Shown piece after piece: positions 14,314 to 23,481 of a DNA stretch of 36,104 nucleotides (its first letter is position 1; every line of letters begins with the position of its first letter). A program made the translations under genes and the position numbers. This stretch comes from Saccharofermentans sp. GTDB taxonomy: Bacteria > Bacillota > Clostridia > Saccharofermentanales > Saccharofermentanaceae. The notes beneath the pieces are model-generated. The model was not told the DNA's origin. It did no database searches and saw nothing but the letters and a program-made list of their open reading frames with translations. Where the stretch lies: positions 1 through 36,104 of the forward strand of contig JAKSRD010000023.1 of the NCBI GenBank assembly GCA_024403795.1, given 5' to 3'.

Positions 14314-16470
14314 TTACTGATAGCTCTTGCCTTCCGAGTGATCTATCAGGTATTGTCTGAACTCTGCCTCGGGAATCGGCTTGGAATAGAAGAAACCCTG
14401 AATTCGATCACAACCGAGTTCCTGCAGGATCTTGACCTGTTCCTCCTTCTCAACGCCTTCACAGACGGTCCTGAGATCAAGGCTCTTGGCAAGATTAATG
14501 CACGAAGCAAGAACACGCATTTTCTTCTCGTCCTCTATGTTCTTAATAAAGGACATATCCAATTTTATAACATCGAGCGGCAATTCAGACAATGCATTCA
14601 AAGAAGAATAACCCGATCCGAAATCATCCAGTTCGACTCTGAACCCGGCCTCCTGACACCTCTTCAGGATACGTATGATCTCTGACTGACGGTAGTCCGC
14701 AAACAGTGTCTCGGTTACTTCAATGTGGAGCAATTCGGGACGAAGATGATAGTGGTTTACAGATCTTGAAACGATATCAAGGTAGTTTGGATAATCAAAA
14801 TCGCATCTCGAGACGTTGACCGATATCGGTACGACTCGGATCCCTTCATCGATCCAACCCCTCAGGTTCCTGCAGGAACGTCTCCACACATATCCGTCGG
14901 CATAGGAGATGAATCCGTTACGCTCAAACAAAGGAATGAATTCGTTCGGCGGAAGGAATCCGTATTCCGGATGCATCCAGCGGATAAGTGCTTCCGCTCC
15001 GATAAGCTGTCCCGTGCCTACATCATGCTTAGGCTGATAGTAGACAAGGAACTGATCCTTTTCGAGAGCTTCTCTCATATCGGATTCCAGACGTGCCAAA
15101 CGCTTCTCGTACTCTTCGTGATCAAGATCATAATATGCATGTCTGATCTCAAAATCGAAGCCGACACTGTTCATTGCCGCGATCGCACGATCGTACATGA
15201 CTGAGAGGGAAATGTCGTGATCCGGAATGTCATATATGCCTGCACGGAAAGACACGCCTTTCACTCCGCATGCCTCTCGCATTGCTTCAAAAAGATTCTC
15301 GATCCACTTGTCCATATCATTCTTGGGAAGTGTCTCCTTCAGGAGAAGGAATCTTGCGGCACCGAATCTTCCGAATACATCGGTCTGGGAAGAGAAATCC
15401 CTCAATACGGTCGCAACGCTCTGAAGCACCTGGTTACCCTTCTCCTCGCCGTGCATCTCATTGATGAGCTTGAATCGCTCGACATCGAATATTATCGCCG
15501 AGAAATCCTTGTCGGGATTCTGATCTATTGCCTTGCGCGCATAGTGGTTAAAAGCCTGTAAAGTATAAAGTCCGGTGCACTCGTCATACTGCAGGACCGA
15601 TATCGTTGCCACTGATTCTTTGAGTCGGATAATATTCGTGATCCTGCTGAGGATAATGGAACCGTCGTAAGGCTTAATGACATAATCGTTTGCACCCAGA
15701 GCGAGGCACCTCTTTTCTTCGTCCGTGCTGTTTGTTCCGGTAGCGACTATGATCGGGATCTCTGAAAGAAGCGGATCACTCTTTACTATCTCCAGAAAAT
15801 CATACCCGTTCATGACCGGCATGTTTACGTCGAGAAGGACTACGGCGATCTCCGTCAGATGCTCCTGTAGCATTGCAAGTCCATCCTCACCGTTTCCTGC
15901 CTGAAGGACATCATAATGGTCAGAGAGCATATCCTTAAGGATCTCCTGATTGAGCACGTTATCTTCAATTGTAAGCACTGTACGTTTGCCGGTGGCAGAT
16001 CTTGCCGTCATGGTGCTCTCGAGCATGCTGTTCTTATATGCCTGGATCGTATCGGAAATACTGCGGATATAGAGCAACGCAAGCTGGTTCTTACTCTCGG
16101 TCTTTATCGGCATTATCTTCATGGAGACAGCAGTATAGACCTTATCATTTACGTCGAATTTACGACGGTACACAATCTGGATGGCTTCATCACTATTTGC
16201 GGCAAAAGCATTCTGAAGGTTAGTCAGATCTGCGAATTTTAAGACACGTTCCCTGTCATTCTCATGGCACAAAGAACTTACCGCAAACTGAGAAAACAGT
16301 TCGGTGAACTTTCCTGACTTCTCCTTCAACAATTCCAGATTGATCTTCGTATCATTCTCTGACATTGCGTAGTATTCGTCAGCCGTAACATCTACAAGCA
16401 AAAATCTGCGGTAGTGTTCATCTGCAAGTCTTTTCAATGCATCACGTATGGTCTTCTCCTGCACTTCCAT
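14314..16470 (-). CDS. Response regulator with degenerate GGDEF and intact EAL (c-di-GMP phosphodiesterase)
   Basis: Starting at the ATG at 16470 (AGGGGTGA upstream), 718 residues. An N-terminal PAS-like region (about 25-140) is followed by a receiver (about 163-285, phospho-acceptor D214 in LLDVNMP, K266 in IKPYD). Then comes a GGDEF domain in which the GGDEF motif is GAARF (370-374), so it cannot make c-di-GMP. The EAL domain (about 465-715) has EAL at 493-495, NVS, EVTE, DDFGSGYSSL at 615-624, KLD and EGVE, all the metal and catalytic positions, so it should hydrolyse c-di-GMP to pGpG. It lies 67 bp after the hybrid kinase, its likely partner. It probably lowers c-di-GMP on phosphorylation; the direction of control is inference. 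Confidence 0.92.
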   Translation of the reverse strand: MEVQEKTIRDALKRLADEHYRRFLLVDVTADEYYAMSENDTKINLELLKEKSGKFTELFSQFAVSSLCHENDRERVLKFADLTNLQNAFAANSDEAIQIVYRRKFDVNDKVYTAVSMKIMPIKTESKNQLALLYIRSISDTIQAYKNSMLESTMTARSATGKRTVLTIEDNVLNQEILKDMLSDHYDVLQAGNGEDGLAMLQEHLTEIAVVLLDVNMPVMNGYDFLEIVKSDPLLSEIPIIVATGTNSTDEEKRCLALGANDYVIKPYDGSIILSRITNIIRLKESVATISVLQYDECTGLYTLQAFNHYARKAIDQNPDKDFSAIIFDVERFKLINEMHGEEKGNQVLQSVATVLRDFSSQTDVFGRFGAARFLLLKETLPKNDMDKWIENLFEAMREACGVKGVSFRAGIYDIPDHDISLSVMYDRAIAAMNSVGFDFEIRHAYYDLDHEEYEKRLARLESDMREALEKDQFLVYYQPKHDVGTGQLIGAEALIRWMHPEYGFLPPNEFIPLFERNGFISYADGYVWRRSCRNLRGWIDEGIRVVPISVNVSRCDFDYPNYLDIVSRSVNHYHLRPELLHIEVTETLFADYRQSEIIRILKRCQEAGFRVELDDFGSGYSSLNALSELPLDVIKLDMSFIKNIEDEKKMRVLASCINLAKSLDLRTVCEGVEKEEQVKILQELGCDRIQGFFYSKPIPEAEFRQYLIDHSEGKSYQ

Positions 16471-16537
16471 GTTCTTCACCCCTGTCTCTGTCTTACTCAG
16501 ATCCTCTGCATCTATATGTTCCGCCCTTTTATTGTTC

Positions 16538-19500
16538 TTATATGTATTTACCGATAATTCCGAACAGAGTCTCGCTGTCGATCGGTTTGGCCACATGATC
16601 ATTCATTCCTGCCATCTTCGACTCTTCCCTGTCTTCATCAAAAGCATTTGCCGAGAGAGCTATGATCGGCAGATCGGACTCAGGATACAACTCGCGTATT
16701 GCCCTTGTCGCTTCATAACCGTTCATTACCGGCATCTGAATATCCATGAGTATCACGTCATAGTAATCGATGCCATTTCGATTAATGTACTGAAGGGCGA
16801 CGCTTCCGTCCTCGGCGCATTCGACGACCATGCCGCCGTCCTCCAGGATATCAGTCGCAAGATTTCTGTTAAGCGCATTATCTTCAACCAGAAGAACTCT
16901 CTTACCCTTCAAGTGAGACATGTCAGCAACAACAAAATCTTCACGTGCCGTCTCATAAGCTTCTATCTCTTCCGGTGTCGCGATCCTGAAGTCAGCTGTA
17001 AATGCGACCTTCGTTCCGACTCCCAATTCAGACTCGATATCGATCGTACCTCCGAGTGCGTCGGCAAGACGCTTTACGATCGCCATTCCGAGACCCGTGC
17101 CGGCTATTCCTCCGGATATTGCTGACTGGCTTCGTTCAAACGGCTCGAAAACCTTACTCAGGAATTCCGGGCTCATTCCGCATCCGGTATCCTTAACAGA
17201 CATGACATACTTACCATATCCCGGCTTATCTGAAGGGAATTGTTCAAGCGAGTATGTGACCTCACCGCCTGCATCCGTATATTTGATCGCATTCGAAATA
17301 AAGTTAACTGCTATCTGGTGTGCACGGTTCTCATCGAACCAGATGTAGTGATCCTTAACATCGTACTTTGAATTCAGCTTAATGCCCTTGCGTTCAGCCT
17401 CTTCACCGAACATATCCAGCAGATCACTCTTTCCGTCACCGCCGTGATGCAATGTCTCCTTAAGCTCCAGCTTGCCGGATTCGATCCTCGCCATATCGAG
17501 AATGTCGTTAATGATCTTAAGGAGATAGTCACTTGAAGACTTTACCGTCTCAAGAGAATCACTGAGGACCTTCGGATCAGACTGATACTTAAGAGCTTTG
17601 TTGGTATAACCGATGATCGCATTCATAGGCGTCCTTATGTCGTGAGACATATGGAAGAGAAATTCCGTCTTGGCTTTGTTGGACAATTCAGCCTGAATGC
17701 GCGCCTTCTCCGATTTCTTGTGATTGATCCTGCCGAGGAGCAATCCGAAGTATGTTCCGGCAGTTCTCATGTTATCAATACTGTTCTCCGAGATGGAATG
17801 CGTATCACTGTAATAGTGGACCGAGAACACGCCTGCCAGTTCGCCGCCGACATAAACACGCAGCATGATGGATGACTTCGCGGGACATCCGGGATTAGGC
17901 TTCATGCCGTTGCATCCCTTACAGGTATCCTCCATTACTATTACGTCTTCGTTCCCAAAATCTATCGCCCCGATATCCGAATACGGACAACCGTCACACA
18001 TATTTGCGGGGATATTCTCGGCATCGGGTGCGTTGAAGAAGATCGTGTTGCCGTCTGTGTCACGGAATACCAAAAGATCACTGTGGGATATCTCCAGCAT
18101 TCTCTCGCCGAAGAAGTTGAACGCGTTGTTCAGATCAGGATCGTTATCGGCAAGATATGCAAGGACATCGGCACGGAGTTGTGACAGTGCAAGCTCGCTC
18201 TTAAGCCGCTTGGCTCTTTTTCGCTCTTCCTCATCAAAATGAATGATGCTCGTTACGTTCTGGTGGGTTCCTTCAATACGGATACCGTCGGTATACTCAG
18301 GATTGCGGATACCGCCGCAACGGACAACAACCGTATGTCCGTTCGGATGATGCCACGGATACTGAACCTCGGTCTGCTCGCCGTTCTTCATAGATTCCAC
18401 GGCATCAGCCACAAGATCAAGGGACTCTTCATCGATCTGAGCATGCCAGGCTTTATAAGTCTCTTCAGGAGAAAGCTGATGATCAAGTCCAATGAGCTTC
18501 AGCATCGTCTCATCAACATACATTCTCGGCGGCTTGTCTTCATCAAGCTCGAACGCCCACATTCCGATCTCTGACTTCGCAAGGATGTCCGAAGACAACG
18601 GCAAAGTACCAAGGAGACGCTTCTTCTGCTCCTCCATCTGAGTCGTAATATCGATGTGTATTCCGAAGAATTCGCCTTCACCCTTATCGTCACGGATGAT
18701 ACGGCCGGCAGAATGGTACCAGTGGTATTCGCCTTTTCGATCTATCATCCTGTAAGTTACATCATACGGAGTTGCACAAGTGTGGTCCTTTATCGTCGCA
18801 TTGAATGCTTCAAGAGCAGCTTCCCTGTCATCCGGATGCACGATGTCGACCCACGCGAGGAAATCATCGGAAAGATCGTAATCAATGATCTTCTGAACAA
18901 CCTCCGAGTCCTCTTTCCTTGTGATCTCATCGTCAGCATTTATAAAGAATGACCACTTACCTGAATGGATGATATCGTGAATGGTATCGTACCTGATCTG
19001 CTGCTGAACAAGCTGCTTTGTCTCGATATCGTTGACTGCCAGGAAAACACCGATGATGACATTCTTCTTCTCGGCATCCTTATAAACGAGACGCATCTTG
19101 AACCATACCGAACCGTTCTCAGACAGGATCCTGTAGAAGTAATCGTAATAATCCTGCTTTGCAAGCTCGTCACGGATGGTCTCTCTCGTAAGCAGTTTGT
19201 GAAGACCTTCCCTGTCTTCAGGATCAATGATCGAATCGATGTTGGTATGAACATCCTCGAAGAAATCTGTCGGCGGAACAAGTCTGTCAGATACGATATT
19301 CCTGTAGAATTCGCCCTTTGCGAATTCTTCGTAATAACCGTCAGTCATGTCGATATCGTACAGGGACTCGAAGTTATCTTCCAACGCAAAGAAACGTGTA
19401 ATATTCTCACGGAGCTTGTCGCTTACGACCTTCTCCGATTCCGTCTCGATCAATCTGTCTCTCAAAGTAAACAACGATACCGAGACGATGGATATCGATC

Positions 19501-20095
19501 CCAGAACGATCGTAAAATCACTCCTAAAGAATGCACCCAACGCGACCGCAATTATCGGCATCAGGTAATAAAGGACTATGAGGCCCGTTACCCTTGCACC
19601 GAGCTTCTTGTACTTGAACAGTGCAACACACGGAACGATGAGAAGTGCGATGATCTGGATCTGTCTGAGCCACAAAGGATAATCATTGACCTTGGTGATC
19701 ACTCCGTCCTCAAATACGACAAGCTGTCCTGTTACAAACAGGAAGATATTAACTCCGATCACGATCATAAACAGAATGACCGGCACAAGGAACATCCATT
19801 TGCCTACCGTTGTCCTCTTGCGAACATATGCCTCGGCATACTTGGTGGTAATGACCACAACGACACCGCCTGCGCAGTATGAGAGCAGGTTGATCACATA
19901 AATGAATGCAAACGGATATGCCGAGTCAGAGAAAACAAGACAGCAAGCATCAACGATCAGGTAGAAGAACACCGATATCAAGCTGAGCTTCAGCCAGTTC
20001 GCATCAGATTCACCCTTCAGCTTCTTCGTAAGGCTGATGATACTTACGGCAACAAACGCTGCACAAACAAATTCTGCTACTGCCAGACTATTCAT
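16538..20095 (-). CDS. Membrane hybrid histidine kinase with PAS repeats and cysteine-rich GAF
   Basis: The 1185 residues start with about seven TM helices (5-210), followed by about three PAS-type domains (around 235-355, 370-490, 505-620). A GAF-like domain (635-790) carries C700, C703, C725, C728 and C737 in CDGCP, CKGCNG and GCPAKS. Then HisKA with H818 in MSHDIRTPMNAIIGY, HATPase_c with N931/N935, DTGCGMS (969-975) and GTGLGM (999-1004), and a receiver with D1118 in LMDIQMP. It should autophosphorylate and pass phosphate to its own receiver; no HPt protein is seen in the window. It overlaps the TetR gene by 4 bp (ATGA) and precedes the EAL regulator. The cysteine pattern suggests metal or Fe-S binding and redox sensing. 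Confidence 0.93.
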   Translation of the reverse strand: MNSLAVAEFVCAAFVAVSIISLTKKLKGESDANWLKLSLISVFFYLIVDACCLVFSDSAYPFAFIYVINLLSYCAGGVVVVITTKYAEAYVRKRTTVGKWMFLVPVILFMIVIGVNIFLFVTGQLVVFEDGVITKVNDYPLWLRQIQIIALLIVPCVALFKYKKLGARVTGLIVLYYLMPIIAVALGAFFRSDFTIVLGSISIVSVSLFTLRDRLIETESEKVVSDKLRENITRFFALEDNFESLYDIDMTDGYYEEFAKGEFYRNIVSDRLVPPTDFFEDVHTNIDSIIDPEDREGLHKLLTRETIRDELAKQDYYDYFYRILSENGSVWFKMRLVYKDAEKKNVIIGVFLAVNDIETKQLVQQQIRYDTIHDIIHSGKWSFFINADDEITRKEDSEVVQKIIDYDLSDDFLAWVDIVHPDDREAALEAFNATIKDHTCATPYDVTYRMIDRKGEYHWYHSAGRIIRDDKGEGEFFGIHIDITTQMEEQKKRLLGTLPLSSDILAKSEIGMWAFELDEDKPPRMYVDETMLKLIGLDHQLSPEETYKAWHAQIDEESLDLVADAVESMKNGEQTEVQYPWHHPNGHTVVVRCGGIRNPEYTDGIRIEGTHQNVTSIIHFDEEERKRAKRLKSELALSQLRADVLAYLADNDPDLNNAFNFFGERMLEISHSDLLVFRDTDGNTIFFNAPDAENIPANMCDGCPYSDIGAIDFGNEDVIVMEDTCKGCNGMKPNPGCPAKSSIMLRVYVGGELAGVFSVHYYSDTHSISENSIDNMRTAGTYFGLLLGRINHKKSEKARIQAELSNKAKTEFLFHMSHDIRTPMNAIIGYTNKALKYQSDPKVLSDSLETVKSSSDYLLKIINDILDMARIESGKLELKETLHHGGDGKSDLLDMFGEEAERKGIKLNSKYDVKDHYIWFDENRAHQIAVNFISNAIKYTDAGGEVTYSLEQFPSDKPGYGKYVMSVKDTGCGMSPEFLSKVFEPFERSQSAISGGIAGTGLGMAIVKRLADALGGTIDIESELGVGTKVAFTADFRIATPEEIEAYETAREDFVVADMSHLKGKRVLLVEDNALNRNLATDILEDGGMVVECAEDGSVALQYINRNGIDYYDVILMDIQMPVMNGYEATRAIRELYPESDLPIIALSANAFDEDREESKMAGMNDHVAKPIDSETLFGIIGKYI

Positions 20096-20637
20096 AGTTT
20101 GTGCCCTCCGCCGTAATTCGCGTGAGTAAAATCCAGGATAACATCTATTACCGTATCCTGCGGGACGGCATCATCCGTATAGAGCGCGATCTGCAAAACG
20201 CCGACGAGATAAGCTTCGAACAAAAGCTCCGATCTTACCCTGTCGATATCCGGATGCACTTTACACCAGGCCTCGAACTTACATTCTTTTGCAGCCTTGA
20301 TGATATCTGATTTGAAATTGTCTGATATATATCCGCCTTCTCTGATGCCGTACAGATTCTTTATCCGTTCGATCGATACCATGAATCTTCGCAGAAGACT
20401 CTCCGTGGTATGCGGTTCGGAAGTAAGAAGCACTCTGAAGTTCACGAGCTGCTCCTGTATCAATTCATCAACTGCATCATCGATGTTTTTGTAATGTCTG
20501 TAGAATGTGGTGCGGTCTATCTCGGCCCGTCTGCATACCTCCGCAATGGAAATGGAACCAACCGGCATTTCCTTTGCGCAACCGAGAAGTGCTGCTCTGA
20601 TTGCAGACCTTGTTCGCTGTGTTCTTACATTCGTCAT
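20092..20637 (-). CDS. TetR/AcrR-family transcriptional regulator
   Basis: 181 residues from the ATG at 20637 (AAGGAAG 7 nt upstream); the longer frame to 20745 runs through the promoter and is not used. The N-terminal HTH includes SIAEVCRRAEIDRTTFYRHYKN, the TetR signature. The C-terminal ligand domain resembles the TetR_C_7 (DhaS-like) group by general pattern only. It is first in the operon with the hybrid kinase. A 22-bp palindrome covering its -35 box is the likely autoregulatory operator. The inducer is unknown. Confidence 0.88.
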   Translation of the reverse strand: MTNVRTQRTRSAIRAALLGCAKEMPVGSISIAEVCRRAEIDRTTFYRHYKNIDDAVDELIQEQLVNFRVLLTSEPHTTESLLRRFMVSIERIKNLYGIREGGYISDNFKSDIIKAAKECKFEAWCKVHPDIDRVRSELLFEAYLVGVLQIALYTDDAVPQDTVIDVILDFTHANYGGGHKL

Positions 20638-20698
20638 AAGCGTCTTCCTTAGATAAGCTTTATACGAGAACCCGAACCCGCCACTAACATATATACCT

Positions 20699-20741
20699 AT
20701 TTTAAGAGGGTAAAAAGCGAATTGCAACATGTGTTGTAATT
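20699..20741 (-). promoter_or_regulatory. Promoter and palindromic operator of the TetR-kinase operon
   Basis: TTGCAA (-35, 20727-20722) and TAAAAT (-10, 20704-20699) are 17 bp apart on the minus strand. A 22-bp dyad at 20720-20741 (half-site AATTGCAACA, 9 of 11 pairs matched) includes the -35 hexamer, as expected for a repressor site. Confidence 0.65.
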
Positions 20742-20880
20742 CCAAATGTAAATTTTCTCTAATCGCAAAGTTAACAGACGGTGTTAGCTTTTTATGTGTA
20801 GTTCACCAAATCCGGCAACGGAATAACGCGGATTGCAATAAAAGCACAAAACAGGGAACGGCGGCGTCGGACCTGAGCAT

Positions 20881-20926
20881 AAAAAATGCGTAAACCGGCT
20901 CTTGCGAGCACAATTTACGCACTTTT
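20881..20926 (-). terminator. Strong terminator after the CPBP protease gene
   Basis: On the minus strand TGCGTAAA pairs with TTTACGCA, enclosing a nested GCTC-GCAA-GAGC tetraloop hairpin, and is followed by TTTTTT. A-rich sequence on the opposite side could make it bidirectional. The rest of 20746-20982 shows no gene. Confidence 0.8.
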
Positions 20927-20982
20927 TGGTTGTCGGAACTCTCGAAAACAAGACCTCCGGTTAAATCTCTATATCTGATCTC

Positions 20983-21903
20983 TTAAGGCTGCGGAATCTG
21001 GATAGAACCGTCAAGCATCGCCAGCATGCCGATTGACATAGCGGCTACGAAAATGAGTATGAGGATAAACCAAACGTTACCGATCGCTGCCTTGTATACA
21101 CCCTTCTCATTCTTGGATTCGCCGAGGAAGCTCTTAAGCTTTGTGCCGGCCTTGTCCTTCTTGAGCAGGCAGATCATGAGGATTACGAGAGCGATCTCAA
21201 GGATATACTCACCGTAATTAGCAATGAAAGGAACCGGAATTACCTTCTTCAATTCTGTAAAACCGATACTCATTACGCCGTTGTTAATGAAGTGGAAAAG
21301 AATTGACCACTTGATCGAGTAGTTCATTGCAATATAGAACAATACGATTCCGGGAAGGAATGTTGATACCAACTGGAACATATTGCAGTGATACATTGCA
21401 AAGAGCACTGAGGACATGATCATTGCAAACCAGATACCGTGCTTTCTGAAGTTACTGCCGATGCATCCGCGGAATACGATCTCTTCACCGAACGGTGTAA
21501 CTATGCCGAGAAAGATAAATTGATAAATCGGACTGCTTGCTGTTGCGGTCATGCTTTCCAATGCCGATGCATTCTCCTCATTTACAAATGCTTTCAGAAG
21601 CAATGCAGACGGTACTAATGACACCAGCTTTGCAGCCATAAAAGCTCCCAGCAGAACAATAAGGCTGGTTGCAGTCATCTTGTTGCGGGTCTGAAAGAGT
21701 GTACCCTTATCAGGCTTGCCTTTTGTTGCCAGGATTACTATCGTACCAACGATCATGCAGACGCTCGATACCAGCTGCGACGGGATCGAGGGAACGATCA
21801 TGCTTACGATCTGGCTTACACCCATTACGAAAACAACAAAGAGAAACGCAGTAAATGCTCCGCGTCTTATCTCTTTATTCCTTGTCTTAAGATCTTCTTC
21901 CAT
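20983..21903 (-). CDS. CPBP-family intramembrane metalloprotease
   Basis: A multi-pass membrane protein of 306 residues from the ATG at 21903 (GGAGAG 7 nt upstream); an earlier ATG 26 codons upstream lacks a site. The abortive-infection/CAAX protease motifs are intact: EEIVFRG (E140, E141, R145), FAMYH (H172) and HFINN (H204, N208). About eight TM helices. Bacterial CPBP proteins act in peptide processing, bacteriocin self-immunity or anti-sigma cleavage; no bacteriocin gene is near, so the role is open. It ends at a strong terminator and appears monocistronic. Confidence 0.9.
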   Translation of the reverse strand: MEEDLKTRNKEIRRGAFTAFLFVVFVMGVSQIVSMIVPSIPSQLVSSVCMIVGTIVILATKGKPDKGTLFQTRNKMTATSLIVLLGAFMAAKLVSLVPSALLLKAFVNEENASALESMTATASSPIYQFIFLGIVTPFGEEIVFRGCIGSNFRKHGIWFAMIMSSVLFAMYHCNMFQLVSTFLPGIVLFYIAMNYSIKWSILFHFINNGVMSIGFTELKKVIPVPFIANYGEYILEIALVILMICLLKKDKAGTKLKSFLGESKNEKGVYKAAIGNVWFILILIFVAAMSIGMLAMLDGSIQIPQP

Positions 21904-22064
21904 TCTTGTCTCTCCTACCGATAAAATTATTTTTATAATCAAATCAATTTGATGATACACCCGCATATCGGGTGTTGTCATTAGGAGAATTGTGAGAAAA
22001 CTGCGTAAAATACACTATTTGAGGGGTATTTTTCTCTGAAAGGAATGTTTCCGTATTCTTCGTA

Positions 22065-23162
22065 TCACTTCTCGTAGATTATCAGCGGTATCTTCATCTC
22101 CTGCTCGGTAACACTTCCGTGCATGGATTTCCATATCTCCTCATAGTTGAAGTAGATCGACAGATTGTCCGTCGCGATGGCCAGATAGTTACCCAGCATA
22201 CCCGGGAAACATTCATGGTATTTCCCTGTTCCGAAGAGCTTCCTCTCCAGTGCTTCTTCCATTGTCAGAAGGAGGAACTTCTCACCAAACTCGCGCTTGA
22301 ACTCTTCCTCAAATACCTGTTCTTTACCCGGCTTAACAAACAGATTCAGAACTCTCGGTTCCAGAGACGGCAAACGCTCAAGGCATGCACAGATCTTCGG
22401 GTAGTCCTGGATAACAACATATTCATTATCAATATGACCGTGATCGGCCGTTATGATGAACAAAGTATCCTCTAGTCCTTCAACCAGCCTGTTGACTTTG
22501 TCTTCTATCTCACGGAGTCCGTTCTTTACTTCTGCCGAATCGCTCCCGTATTGATGCAAGAGACCGTCCGGTTCATTCCAATATGCATATATATATTTGT
22601 GATCCGGCTCTTTGCAAAGTGATTCGATGCTTGCGCAAATAGTATCAAGACTATCCGGATGAGGCGGAAGAAACGGTGCTATCATGTATGCCTTCTGTCC
22701 TGATCTGACTATCTTTTTTACTATATTCTCATACGGAGTATAAGTCCATGCAACATTATAATCAGCTGCCGGCTTCTCAGTATTCTGTATCGTATTCAGA
22801 AAAACCGTAACGTTCTCATTTATCTGCGGATAGTAGTTATCCCAGCCGAGCCAACCGTGTTCACAAGTCTGAAGACCTGACAAGACTGATGTTGTGGCTG
22901 CAACTGTCGTTGACAGAAATACGGAATTGTATTCGGCCTTAAGATGCGAACTGAACGGTCCGTCCTTATCAAGTATCTTATCGATGATGAAGGTCCCCAT
23001 TCCGTCCAAAAGAAGTACAACGATGTTTTTGTAATCCTTTGTAAGCTGCTCATCAAGAACCGGCAATGTTTTACCGACGGTCTCAACTCCGAACTTCTTG
23101 AGGATCGAGTTCGGGAGATTGGCGATACAGTTCTCATAGTCAGGCCAGATCAAATTGCTCAT
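22065..23162 (-). CDS. Type I phosphodiesterase / alkaline-phosphatase superfamily protein
   Basis: 365 residues from the ATG at 23162, which has GGAGG 8 nt upstream. Family residues are visible: LLLDGMG (D53), nucleophile region STTVAATTS (Thr at about 90-91), EPDGLLHQYG (D199, H203), TADHGH (D240, H241, H243) and a C-terminal MHGS. This is the PF01663-like nucleotide pyrophosphatase/phosphodiesterase fold with two metal ions. There is no signal peptide, so it is probably cytoplasmic. The substrate is unknown (a nucleotide, phosphodiester or phospholipid head group are options). A leader ORF and terminator-like hairpin precede it, suggesting attenuation control. Confidence 0.85.
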   Translation of the reverse strand: MSNLIWPDYENCIANLPNSILKKFGVETVGKTLPVLDEQLTKDYKNIVVLLLDGMGTFIIDKILDKDGPFSSHLKAEYNSVFLSTTVAATTSVLSGLQTCEHGWLGWDNYYPQINENVTVFLNTIQNTEKPAADYNVAWTYTPYENIVKKIVRSGQKAYMIAPFLPPHPDSLDTICASIESLCKEPDHKYIYAYWNEPDGLLHQYGSDSAEVKNGLREIEDKVNRLVEGLEDTLFIITADHGHIDNEYVVIQDYPKICACLERLPSLEPRVLNLFVKPGKEQVFEEEFKREFGEKFLLLTMEEALERKLFGTGKYHECFPGMLGNYLAIATDNLSIYFNYEEIWKSMHGSVTEQEMKIPLIIYEK

Positions 23163-23191
23163 GTGTTTATCCTCCGTTTTCATCTTAAACT

Positions 23192-23225
23192 AAAAGACCA
23201 CTTATCCGGTACAGATAAGTGGTCT
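23192..23225 (-). terminator. Attenuator-like hairpin in the phosphodiesterase leader
   Basis: AGACCACTTATC (23195-23206) and GATAAGTGGTCT (23214-23225) form a perfect 12-bp stem with a 7-nt loop. On the minus strand it is followed by TTTTAGTTT. It lies between the 35-codon leader ORF and the phosphodiesterase ribosome site, 20 nt before the latter. Confidence 0.65.
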
Positions 23226-23249
23226 GAATAATCGTAATTCTTGAAGACT

Positions 23250-23357
23250 TTATCTCTCTGTATGATCCGGAACCGAATATGCACCGACATAACCCACTGT
23301 GGAATAAAACACGGTGCGGCAAAATGAATATCTTGTTCGAACAGAGATATTGATCAT
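23250..23357 (-). CDS. Short leader ORF (35 residues) ahead of the phosphodiesterase
   Basis: ATG at 23357 with AAAGGAAG upstream at 6-8 nt. The peptide begins MINISVRTRY and is rich in aromatic residues (Y10, F12, F17, Y18, Y23, Y27) and Arg (R7, R9, R14). It has no TM segment or known domain. It lies between a consensus promoter and a terminator-like hairpin, so it may be a translated attenuation leader; a stand-alone small protein is the alternative. Confidence 0.5.
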   Translation of the reverse strand: MINISVRTRYSFCRTVFYSTVGYVGAYSVPDHTER

Positions 23358-23387
23358 GTGAGTCTTCCTTTCTTGGTATTAGCACTG

Positions 23388-23416
23388 ATGTTACTCCGGA
23401 GAGATTACACTGTCAA
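23388..23416 (-). promoter_or_regulatory. Promoter of the leader ORF and phosphodiesterase
   Basis: TTGACA (-35, 23416-23411) and TAACAT (-10, 23393-23388) are separated by 17 bp. The predicted start is about 25 nt before the leader ATG. The spacer contains the 8-bp palindrome CTCCGGAG. Confidence 0.65.
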
Positions 23417-23481
23417 TCAGATCTTTTACTGTTATCGGCACCGATCTCGATGCCTCCATGCAACTGCATATGAACCTTCGC

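Noticed and set aside
18965..19882. Plus-strand frame of 305 codons inside the hybrid kinase
   Set aside because: Antisense shadow of a gene with complete kinase motifs; no ribosome site or known domain.
23185..23385. Minus-strand frame of 66 codons in the phosphodiesterase leader
   Set aside because: Starts at a GTG without ribosome site and runs through the terminator-like hairpin; the 35-codon ORF in another frame has the better start.
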